Below, in pieces: positions 18,433 to 27,300 of a stretch of DNA of 64,000 nucleotides (its first letter is position 1; each line of letters begins with the position of its first letter). The stretch is from NCBI RefSeq assembly GCF_900113735.1, contig NZ_FOQM01000001.1:62001-126000 (forward strand), in the 5' to 3' direction. The position numbers were made by a program, and so were the translations under genes. The DNA comes from Bradyrhizobium sp. Gha. GTDB taxonomy: Bacteria; Pseudomonadota; Alphaproteobacteria; Rhizobiales; Xanthobacteraceae. The notes below the pieces were generated by a model that searched no databases, had not been told where the DNA came from, and saw nothing but the letters and a program-made list of their open reading frames with translations.

Positions 18433-18921
18433 ATGTCTCGCGCTAACTATCATCTCTATGCATCCCGATAGGTCGCCTTGGAATGATAGACTTGTATCCT
18501 GCCCGATCTCATCGCGCCTTGGCGTCCCCGCGCAATCAGGGAGCGCGGCCGGCAGTTGGGAACATTTAGCTGGCCTACTGACGGTTGCCAAGTTTCTGGC
18601 GTGGGGAACCTAGAACTACCGTCGGATGCCTCCAACGGCAGAGACAGGTGCTCACGGGAGAGGTCGACCACGCAGGATGGGGCCAACCAAGGCTCCTCTC
18701 GAAAATCCTCTGACGACTGTAACCAGGCTGATGATCGGCCCGAATGATATTGAATCACACCGAGGCGATCTCATCGCCGAGCCACTTGGCAACCGATAAC
18801 AGGTTCGTGAGCGCGAAATTTCCCAGACCGGAGTGCATAATGGCCTTCACCGACCGCGTTTTTAGCTGTCGTCATCACGATCGTTCAACCTGGATCAGTT
18901 TCAAACTCTACGGAGGTCAGC

Positions 18922-19620
18922 ATGAGCATCTCGCATACGCAATTGACGGTCGTTATGGTCCATGGAGCTTGGGCGGACGGATCAAGCTGGAGGCATGTCA
19001 TCCGTCTCCTGAGGACAGGCGGTGTGGCAAGTGTGGCAGCACCCATCCCTCTGACTACGCTCTCTGACGATGTTCGAGCTCTTGATCGGATGCTCGAACG
19101 GATCGATGGGCCCGTCCTGCTGGCGGCTCACGCTTACGCCGGCGCCGTGATCGCATCGACCAAAAGCAACCGTGTGCGCGGACTCGTATTCGTGTCAGCA
19201 TTGGCGCCCGACGATGGAGAGACCGTGGCGGACGTCTTCTATCGTGAGTCCCCACATCCGCAGGCGCCGCGGCTGGCACCTGACACTGATGGATACATCT
19301 GGATGCCCGATTCCGGCTATTCGTCCGCCTTCGCACAACACGCGATGAGCGAGGAGAATGCCGTCCTGGCGGCGGTGCAGCGTCCGATAAATGTCGCCTG
19401 TATTCAGGAGAAGGTTCAAACACCGCTCTGGAAGAGCGTGCCGTCTTGGTATTTCCTTGCTGAGCAAGACCGCATGATCAATCCGAGGACACAGGAGTTC
19501 ATGGCGACACGGATGAAGGCAGAGATGCAGCGCTTTGAAGTCGATCATACACCGATCATCACGGCGCCGGACAAGGTTGTCGGATTCATCGGAAGCGCTA
19601 TGGCCGCAACCCTCCGCTAG
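18922..19620 (+). CDS. Alpha/beta hydrolase-fold protein with altered nucleophile elbow
   Basis: 232 aa. VVMVHGAWADGSSWRHVI is the oxyanion region of EstC-like hydrolases, and later EQDRMINP and VDHTPIITAPDKV correspond to the acid and His segments. The nucleophile elbow, usually GHSYGG, reads AHAYAG: Ser is replaced by Ala. The protein may therefore be inactive as an esterase or catalyse a cofactor-free reaction. GGAGGTCAGC precedes the ATG. Monocistronic by layout. Confidence 0.8.
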   Translation: MSISHTQLTVVMVHGAWADGSSWRHVIRLLRTGGVASVAAPIPLTTLSDDVRALDRMLERIDGPVLLAAHAYAGAVIASTKSNRVRGLVFVSALAPDDGETVADVFYRESPHPQAPRLAPDTDGYIWMPDSGYSSAFAQHAMSEENAVLAAVQRPINVACIQEKVQTPLWKSVPSWYFLAEQDRMINPRTQEFMATRMKAEMQRFEVDHTPIITAPDKVVGFIGSAMAATLR

Positions 19621-19878
19621 GAGGGCGCCACCAGCGCAAAGCGCCGCGACCGCTTGCCCTGTCTAGCCGACAATCACGGTCGGCACCAGCGATCGACCTA
19701 GTTCGAGCAGGAGCCGCCGAACCAAACCGTCAGAAGCGCAGTCGAGCTCGATGCGCCATTGAATGGCGGCGGCCCTCCATCAAGCTTGGCTGGAATGTCC
19801 CAGAGCGCTTCGACAGTTCCTGCTTTCGACATGGGCCCCGTGCTTGCTCGGATAGCTCGCCAACCACCATCACATAGA

Positions 19879-20136
19879 TCAGCAACCACGGCAAATTTCC
19901 AGCTTTTTGTCGAACTTCTCATCCAGAACTTCCTGCTTCTCGTTGAAATCCGTAATACCCTTCTGCACCGCATCCTCGGCTGCCGAGCTTGGCATGAATG
20001 TATTCCCGCGCGGCTGCACATGTACGTTCTCAGCCGAACCCTGTTCTTTCGATGGCGGAGCCGACGCAGGGTCAGCCAGGGCCATGAGCGGCAGGGCAGC
20101 TACGGCACAGAAGACAAGCGTTGGACGAAAGTACAT
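19879..20136 (-). CDS. Small exported protein ending in ICRGC
   Basis: 85 aa starting MYFRPTLVFCAVAALPLMALADPASA, a clear signal peptide. The mature part is charged and probably helical (DFNEKQEVLDEKFDKKLEICRGC). It ends with the same ICRGC as the protein at 843-1112, although the rest differs. The upstream frame to 20202 is ignored because the signal peptide begins at 20136. Located 138 bp after the ECF sigma gene on the same strand. Function unknown. Confidence 0.65.
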   Translation of the reverse strand: MYFRPTLVFCAVAALPLMALADPASAPPSKEQGSAENVHVQPRGNTFMPSSAAEDAVQKGITDFNEKQEVLDEKFDKKLEICRGC

Positions 20137-20274
20137 ATGTCGCCTGATTGGTACGAAGCCGCAGTGAGCATTCACATTATGCGAGGATCGGTCGGAGCCC
20201 ACTGTTGCCGAATTATTGCGGTTGAGGGGATATTGTTAGACTTCGAGCTGGGACGCCCGGAATGCAAACGCACT

Positions 20275-20937
20275 TCAGGAAACCAATGCCGCCAGCTTCC
20301 TTAGGCCTCGGTGGATATTGATCTTGACCAGGGCCGCGGACTGGCCGGTCGCATCGGACACGTGCGCAATGCTCAAGCCCTTGAGCTTCACCAGACGGAT
20401 CACACTCTCTTGGGCGGGCTTCAGGCGAGCCAATAGCTGGTCCAGTGCGACCGCGCTGATTGCGGACCCTTCGTGATCCTCGACAGCGATGTTCTCATCG
20501 AGTGATAGCGCGGAGCTCCGCGCTGTGTCGCGCATGCGATCGATCCATTTGTAGCGCGCAATTGCAACCACCCATGCGCCGAAAGGTCGCGATGATGCGA
20601 AGGTATGGCGCTTGGCATGGATGGCGAGCAACGCTTCTTGCCTCGCATCTTCGGCAGCGGGATGAGGAAGCCGACGCCCGTAATAACCACGCAGCCAGTG
20701 ATCCAATTCTCGAAGCAGTTGCTCATAGGCACGGCTGTCCCCCTCCCGCGCGGCGATCATGAGCCGGCCCCAACGCTCCGAACATTCGTCCCACATCTCC
20801 CACCGCGCTGCCTTGAGCTCCTCCTTTCGCAAAGGATCTCCACATCCCTGGGACGAAGAATTTCGGTCATCCTTGCTGTTCGACAACATCGAGCTCGCTC
20901 CTGAGCACGCCCTGTCATCATCCGAAGTCGCTTTCAT
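20275..20937 (-). CDS. ECF-type RNA polymerase sigma factor
   Basis: 220 aa. Sigma region 2: AYEQLLRELDHWLRGYYGRRL, AEDARQEALLAIHAKRHTF and PFGAWVVAIARYKWIDRMRD. Sigma region 4: LARLKPAQESVIRLVKLKGLSIAHVSDATGQSAALVKINIHRGLRKL. The ATG at 20937 overlaps the TGA of the receiver protein (ATGA), so the two are translationally coupled. No anti-sigma gene lies next to it; the phospho-receiver may play that regulatory role, which is inference. Confidence 0.88.
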   Translation of the reverse strand: MKATSDDDRACSGASSMLSNSKDDRNSSSQGCGDPLRKEELKAARWEMWDECSERWGRLMIAAREGDSRAYEQLLRELDHWLRGYYGRRLPHPAAEDARQEALLAIHAKRHTFASSRPFGAWVVAIARYKWIDRMRDTARSSALSLDENIAVEDHEGSAISAVALDQLLARLKPAQESVIRLVKLKGLSIAHVSDATGQSAALVKINIHRGLRKLAALVS

Positions 20938-21299
20938 TTGCGAAGGCTCCTGTCGAGGCACTCAAGCAGGGCGCTAGTTTCGAATGGCTTTCTCAAAAGG
21001 CAGAAAGCGCCTATCGAAAGCGCTTCGTCATCGAGCTGCTTGTGAGGCAAAGCCGTGATAAGTATTACCGGCGCCGCAATGTTCTGCGCCTGAAGCTCTC
21101 GAACGAGGTTAAGTCCGCCCATCCCGGGCATGTGAACATCGGCGATGATGCAGTCGAAGCTGAACCGGTCAGGATAGTTCAGTAGGGTCTCTGCCCGGTC
21201 AAACGGCTCCGCGCGATAACCGATCGATCGCATCAGATCAACCAGAGACAGGCACAGCGCCTCGTCATCGTCGACGACTCCAACCAAAGGGACGTTCAC
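20934..21299 (-). CDS. Single-domain response regulator
   Basis: 121 aa, receiver only. Acidic pair VVDDDEA, phospho-Asp in CIIADVHMPGMGG, ITA and RKPF motifs are all intact. No output domain. First gene of a two-gene unit with an ECF sigma factor, and downstream of composite promoter copy 3. The kinase at 4697 or the hybrid at 24333 could phosphorylate it. Confidence 0.88.
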   Translation of the reverse strand: MNVPLVGVVDDDEALCLSLVDLMRSIGYRAEPFDRAETLLNYPDRFSFDCIIADVHMPGMGGLNLVRELQAQNIAAPVILITALPHKQLDDEALSIGAFCLLRKPFETSALLECLDRSLRK

Positions 21300-21499
21300 C
21301 AGACTTACCCCCTCAAGGCGGAACCGTCACCGAAGCTTCGTCGACACAAAGTCGGCCCGAGCGCAACTCAGCGCACGATCGGTCTGGCAATCGCGGTCAC
21401 GAAGATCAACGTCCAACTGCCAACCAACATGCATGGCTGGTCTCCCCGAGTGAGGAACTTCCGATGCGTGCGCCAGATGATTGCGCATGCGCTGCCGGA

Positions 21500-21568
21500 G
21501 CATGCTTTGAACTACGGCCTCCTCACAATCTCTCGGTTGTGATAGATAGGCCCATACCTTGGTATGGG
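21500..21568 (-). promoter_or_regulatory. Composite promoter/operator copy 3
   Basis: Minus-strand order toward the receiver gene at 21299: palindrome CCCATACCAAGGTATGGG (21551-21568), 9 bp, CACAACCGAGAGATTGTG (21524-21541), then TTGTGA, 18 bp, CATGCT. Plus-strand transcription toward the dehalogenase at 21776 is also conceivable since both elements are symmetric. Confidence 0.65.
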
Positions 21569-21775
21569 TCTGCCGCGGGCCCGATCGGGACACTCAACGC
21601 TGGCGGCAATCGCGCTCCGCCGGACGATTCCAGATCGCGCAAGGTAAATCCAGCACGAACAGTCTAAACGCCGCAATCCCGCGAAAGCGCATGCTCGCAC
21701 GCGTGCTACTACCTGCTGTAGCGTCGTGAGGAGCGTGTACGGAGAGCACCGCTGATTTTTCGAAGGAAATCGCCA

Positions 21776-22783
21776 ATGAAAGGCAAGACCAGGATCCAAC
21801 GTCGCACCGTCGTCCAGGCGATTACGGCAGCCTCGGGCGCCGCTCTGTCCTTAGCGCTTCTATCGCTGCGCGCTGTCGCTCAATCACCTGGAAACGTCGC
21901 TTCCACTGCCTCCGATCACTTTGAGACCGCAGAGATCCCGGTCGACGGCAATACGATTTTCATTAGGCGTTACGGAAATGGATCCCCGCTGCTCATGGTT
22001 CACGGGTTTCCTCGCACCAGCCTGATGTGGCGCCATGTAGCACCCCAACTCGCGCGGAACCATACGGTGATCTGTGTCGACCTTCGCGGCTATGGCCGCA
22101 GCGGTGTGCCCGCCTCAACCGAGGATCACTATCCCTATACAAAACGTGCGATGGCGAACGAACTTGTGGCCGTTATGGACAAGCTCGGCTTCGCTAAATT
22201 CGATTTGGTCGGACACGATCGCGGCGGGCGCGTGTCGTACCGCCTTGCTCTCGATCACCCCGAGAAGGTGCAGCGTCTCGCGGTCTTTGACGTCATTCCG
22301 ATCTCTGAGGCGTGGGGCCACGCCGATGCAAAATTCGCCAGGACATATTGGCCGTGGAGTCTTCTCTCCCAGAAAGCACCGCTGCCGGAACAATATCTCG
22401 CGGGTGCGCCTGGCGCGGTGTTCGACAACGCGTTTGGCCAAGGCTCTTTCAGCCCCGAGATAAGAGCCGAATACACGGAGATGTATCGCGATCCAGATCG
22501 CGTGCACGCGATCTGCGAGGAGTATCGCGCGGCCGCAACGCTGGATATCGACCATGACCAGGCAGATCTGAGCCAATCCCGACGTATCACCTGCCCCATG
22601 CTGCATCTGTGGGCCGCCGGCGGACCGCTGGACACGTTTTACGGCGAATATGGCGGTCCATTGGGGATCTGGCAGAAGTGGGCCAACAACGTGCATGGGC
22701 AGGCCGTCAGGGGTGGCCACTTCTTTCCGGAAGAGAACCCGACCGAAACAACCGAGCTTCTGAGCAAGTTCCTATCGACCTAG
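21776..22783 (+). CDS. Tat-exported haloacetate-dehalogenase-like hydrolase
   Basis: 335 aa. A twin-Arg signal (IQRRTVVQAITAASGAALSLALL) precedes an alpha/beta hydrolase closest in wording to fluoroacetate dehalogenases: HGFPRTSLMWRH, CVDLRGYGRSG, nucleophile Asp148 in VGHDRGGRVSYR with the two carboxylate-binding Args, LHLWAAGGPLD and catalytic His in GGHFFPEE. The halide pocket, His-Trp in the studied enzymes, reads Pro193-Trp194 here, so defluorination is not assured. GAAGGAAATCGCC precedes the ATG. Periplasmic location is inferred from the Tat signal. Confidence 0.83.
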   Translation: MKGKTRIQRRTVVQAITAASGAALSLALLSLRAVAQSPGNVASTASDHFETAEIPVDGNTIFIRRYGNGSPLLMVHGFPRTSLMWRHVAPQLARNHTVICVDLRGYGRSGVPASTEDHYPYTKRAMANELVAVMDKLGFAKFDLVGHDRGGRVSYRLALDHPEKVQRLAVFDVIPISEAWGHADAKFARTYWPWSLLSQKAPLPEQYLAGAPGAVFDNAFGQGSFSPEIRAEYTEMYRDPDRVHAICEEYRAAATLDIDHDQADLSQSRRITCPMLHLWAAGGPLDTFYGEYGGPLGIWQKWANNVHGQAVRGGHFFPEENPTETTELLSKFLST

Positions 22784-22864
22784 CGCTTGCCAGCGCAACG
22801 ACCCAGGCCAGGACCGATGCGCAACTGCTCCGAATCCCTCCCGCAGCGCGTGCGAGCAACTTAA

Positions 22865-23449
22865 ATGGATCAGCTTATCGCAAAGCTCTCGAAGCTCGGT
22901 ATAGTCAGAGGCGACTTCGACCTGCATCTCGTTCGGGCGGCCATGGTCGTCGTCTTCTTCGTCTTCGGTGGCCAGAAGTGGTTCGACTACGAGGCCCACG
23001 CGCTGGTCCCGTTCATCAGCCATGGCCCCCTGATCTTCTGGCTCTATCCTGCTTTTGGCGTACGCGGCGCCGCCTTCTTTCTCGGCAGCGCAGAATGGGT
23101 GATCGGCGGCCTCATGTTACTGGGCTTTTGGAATAGGAAGGTGGCGATCTTCGGCTCGTTGGGCTCATGCGTAACTTGCCTGGCCACTGTCAGCATAATT
23201 CCCTTCTTTCCAGAGCCCTGGGCGGCGCCCGCCGGCGGATTTCCCGCTGCCACGTTGCCATTTCTCTTTCTGATGAAGGACGTCGTGCTACTCGCCGCGT
23301 CGGTCTATCTGCTCAAGCAGGATATCCTGCGCGCAGGCGCGAGCGCCCCAGAACGACCAGAACGAATGGAATTCGTGGAAATCGCTCGCGAGGAGCGAAG
23401 CAATAGTGCTTCGCATTTCATCGTCCAACCCACCGGAGAGAACGGATGA
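22865..23449 (+). CDS. DUF417 membrane protein (YkgB/RclC-like)
   Basis: 194 aa with four predicted membrane helices (AAMVVVFFVFGGQKW, AAFFLGSAEWVIGGLMLLGFW, IFGSLGSCVTCLATVSIIPFF, TLPFLFLMKDVVLLAASVYLL). GGQKWFDYEAHALVPFISHGP and HGPLIFWLYPAFG are characteristic of the YkgB family. Its E. coli member RclC belongs to the reactive-chlorine-resistance operon. The stop overlaps the Dps ATG (ATGA at 23446-23449), tying it to a stress role. Biochemical function is unknown. Confidence 0.85.
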   Translation: MDQLIAKLSKLGIVRGDFDLHLVRAAMVVVFFVFGGQKWFDYEAHALVPFISHGPLIFWLYPAFGVRGAAFFLGSAEWVIGGLMLLGFWNRKVAIFGSLGSCVTCLATVSIIPFFPEPWAAPAGGFPAATLPFLFLMKDVVLLAASVYLLKQDILRAGASAPERPERMEFVEIAREERSNSASHFIVQPTGENG

Positions 23450-23973
23450 GTATTCTGGATGCAAAAACACGGCAGTCTGCCCCGCTCCAAACACCAACAG
23501 ACCAGCCGCCAGATGCCGTCCGCGATATCTCAGGCGCATTGAACGTGCTCCTCTCTGATATGTTCGCAGCGTATCTGAAAACGAAAAATTTTCACTGGCA
23601 CATATCGGGACCGCACTTTCGCGATTTTCATCTGCTACTCGATGAGCAAGGCGACGAGATCTTCGCGACAACCGATGCCATCGCCGAACGCGTTCGCAAG
23701 ATCGGCGGGACGACGCTCCGGTCGATCGGACACATCGCACGTTTGACACGGATTCTGGACAACGACGCGGAGTTTGTGACCCCGATGGACATGCTCGCCG
23801 AGCTTCGCGACGACAACAAGCAACTCGCCTCAAGTATGCGCGAGGCCCATGGCGTCTGCGACGAGTACGGCGACGTGGCGACCGCGAGCCTGTTGGAGAA
23901 CTGGATCGACGAAGCCGAGCGACGCACCTGGTTCTTGTTCGAAGCCACCCGCCACGCCGATCGCCGGACATAG
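23446..23973 (+). CDS. dps: Dps-family ferritin-like DNA/iron protein
   Basis: 175 aa. Ferroxidase-type motif KNFHWHISGPHFRDFHLLLDEQ with the inter-subunit His, Asp and Glu residues, then GDEIFATTDAIAERVRKIGG, all typical of Dps. Expected to oxidise Fe(II) with peroxide and protect DNA under stress, as a dodecamer in the cytoplasm. Translationally coupled to the DUF417 gene by a 4-bp overlap. Bases 23974-24332 hold no clear gene apart from a 9-codon ORF at 24030 with an unusually strong AAAGGAGG site. Confidence 0.9.
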   Translation: MSILDAKTRQSAPLQTPTDQPPDAVRDISGALNVLLSDMFAAYLKTKNFHWHISGPHFRDFHLLLDEQGDEIFATTDAIAERVRKIGGTTLRSIGHIARLTRILDNDAEFVTPMDMLAELRDDNKQLASSMREAHGVCDEYGDVATASLLENWIDEAERRTWFLFEATRHADRRT

Positions 23974-24332
23974 GCGCGTACCGCGTTCGAAGTGGAGATC
24001 ATGCGGTCTAGTCCAAAGGAGGACGGCTGATGGGCAGCTTCCTCAACGCGCTAAGATGAGCGACCGAGATCAGCCGCCTCGCTTAGCCTGTTTGTGAGCC
24101 TAAACAGCCGGAATCCGGCATCGCGCAGCTTCTGCAGCGTACCGGCACTTCCGGAAACAAGTCTCAAAGGGCGGCTTGATACCGCGCTTCGGCCGGATTA
24201 GCTGCGAGTGCTGCGCGTGGGCAAGGGCCGCAACAACGGTTATTGTAAGGCATTTTTCGAGGGAGTACGCTCGTCGGCAGACAATTAGCGGCCTTTCTTT
24301 CGGTGAGAGGGCTGGGGATCTGGGACCTGCAG

Positions 24333-27300
24333 ATGATCGTGTCCTCTCGCTTTGCCATCAAGGGTGATCGAGACATCGAGATCCTGTGGGAGGACGGCGA
24401 ACGCATCTTCTGCCGTGAACGGCGACTGAATGCGGACGGCAAGCTCAGCAGGGTTCTTGTTGTGAGGCTCGCCGCCGAGCATCCAATACCGGCCAGCCTC
24501 GACCAACTTGCTCACGAATACGCATTGAGGCATGAGCTGGAGGAGGCTTGGGCCGTGCGGCCGCTGGAGCTGGTCCACGAGCGCGGACGAACCATCTTGA
24601 CGCTCGAAGATCCAGGCGCCGAGCCCCTCGACCGCCTGTTCGGCGTCCCCATAGAGTTGGACCGCTTTTTACGGCTCGCGATCGCCATCGCCGCAGCCCT
24701 CACGCAACTTCACCGGCGTGGCCTGATCCACAAGGATCTGAAGCCGGCACATATTCTCGTGAATGCCGCAGGCGAGATCAAGTTCACGGGATTCGGCATT
24801 GCATCGCGCCTTTCACGCGAGCGACAGGCGATTGATCCGCCCGAGACCATCGCTGGAACCCTCGCCTATATGGCGCCCGAACAAACCGGCCGGATGAACC
24901 GCTCGATCGACTCCCGCAGCGACTTGTACGCCCTCGGCGTCACGTTTTACCAGATGCTCACGGGTGCCCTACCATTCACGGCCGCCGATCCCATGGAATG
25001 GCTGCACTGCCATATCGCGAGGCAACCGATAGCACCAGCTGAACGGACACAGGGCGTGCCTGGCGCAGTCTCTGCGATCATCATGAAGCTTCTGGCCAAG
25101 ACAGCCGAGGAGCGCTATCAGACCGCCGCCGGCCTCAAGCACGACCTCCAGCGCTGCCTTGCCACGTGGGAAGCGCGGGGCCGGATCGAAGACTTTGTCC
25201 TCGGACAAGCCGATACACCAGACCGGCTTCTGATCCCCGAGAAGCTGTACGGGAGAGAGCGCGAGATCGGAAACCTGCTGGCCTCGTTCGGTCGCGTCGC
25301 CCGAGAGGGTACCCCCGAGCTGGTGCTCGTGTCTGGCCATTCCGGTATTGGCAAGTCCGCGTTAGTCCACGAAGTGCATAAAGCATTGGTGCCTGGTCTC
25401 TTCGCATCGGGTAAATTTGATCAGCATAAGCGCGATGTGCCCTATGCGACGCTCGCTCAGGCATTTCAGGGCCTCATTCGAGGCCTTCTGGCGAAGAGCG
25501 ATGCCGACCTAGCACCCTGGCGCGAGGCTCTGAACGAAGCCCTGGGCCCGCTGGGCCAGCTCATGATCGATCTGGTCCCTGAACTGCACCTGATCATCGG
25601 CGAGCAGCCGCCGGTGCCGGACGCGTCGCCACAAGACGCGCACCGACGCATTCAACTGGTCGTTCGGCGCTTCATTGGCGTCTTCGCCACCGCAAGCCAT
25701 CCTCTCGCTCTCTTCCTTGACGACCTGCAGTGGCTGGATGTCGCCACTTTGGATTTAATCGAGAGTCTATTGGCGCCATCCGATCTGCCATATCTGTTCC
25801 TCATCGGGGCCTATCGCCACAACGAGGTCGATGCCAAGCATCCGCTATCACGAAAACTCGTTGCAGTTCGCGAATGCGGTGCGCGGGTGCTAGAGATCAG
25901 CCTCGCACCTCTCACCCGCGGCAGTGTGGAGCAGTATACGATCGACGCACTTCGCTGCGAGCCGGCGCGCGCGGCGCCACTAGCGCAGCTCATGCATGAG
26001 AAATCGGGCGGCAATCCATTTTTCCTGATCCAATTTTTGTCCGCGCTCGCAGAAGAGGGATTGCTCGCATTCGATCATGAAAAGGCGCTGTGGTGTTGGG
26101 ATCTCGAGCACATCCATGCCAAAGGCTACACGGAGAACGTCGCGGACCTGATGGTCGAGAAGCTGAGCGGCTTGCGCCGCGAAACACGGCAGGCCTTGCT
26201 TGAATTGGCTTGCTTGGGCGATGGCGCCGAGGTGACGACGCTCTTCGTCGTGCACGGGACATCAGAGCAAGAGGTTCATGCGGATTTGCGCGACGCGGCT
26301 CGTCTTGGGTTGGTTCGACTTCTCAATAGCTCCTACGCCTTCGTTCACGACCGCGTGCGGGAGGCCGCTTATGCGCTGGAGCCGGACGAAGTCAAGCGGG
26401 CGGCTCTACATCTTCGGATTGGCAGATTACTGGCAGCAGACCAGGGACAGCAAGAGACGAGCGAGAGGCTCTACGCCGTCGCCAACCAGCTCAACCGCGG
26501 AATCACCGCTTTGTCGAGCGAGTCTGAACGGGAACAGATCATTGCCGTCAATCTCGCTGCCGGCCGTCGCGCGCGGAATGCAGCGGCATACCATGCCGCC
26601 ATAGTTTACCTTGAAATCGCCCGCAAGCTGCTCGGAGAGGAAGCCCATCCGCGCTGCAGCCGGACCGCTTTCGCTGTCGCGTTGCTGCATGCCGAGTGCG
26701 AATTTCTTGTCGGTCACTTAGACGTCGCCGAAGCGGAATTGATCGTCCTGTCGCAGAGCTGCTCGGACCTTCAGGCGAGCGCGAATGTAACCCGGCTTCG
26801 GGCACAGCTCTACACCGTGGAAGGTGGGCTTCAGCATGCGGTCGATGTCTGTCTCGCGTTCTTGCGCCAGGTCGGGATCGACTGGTCCCGTCACCCGAGC
26901 CGTAGCCAAGTAGACGATGAGCGGCAACACTTGCGAAATCTGGCCGGAGAATTGTCCGACGACCAGCTTCGCGCATTGCCATCAATGACCGATGCCGGCC
27001 ACCATGCAACCATGGGCGTTTTGGCCGACCTCGTCACGCCAGCGTTTCTTACCGATCGCAACCTGTCCGATATGATGCTTCTGGCAGCCACGCGGCTTAC
27101 GCTCGAGCATGGGATCTGCCCCGAATCCTGCTATCCATTGACCACCGTATTCGGCGTTCTGGCCAGCAATTCAGCCGATGCAGAGCTTGGATTCCGGCTA
27201 TCACAATTTGGAGCTGCCCTTGCCGATAAGCAGCCGCAACTGGGACTGAGCGGACGGGCGCTTCTGGTATTCGGTCTGCATGTGACGCCATGGGTTCGTC

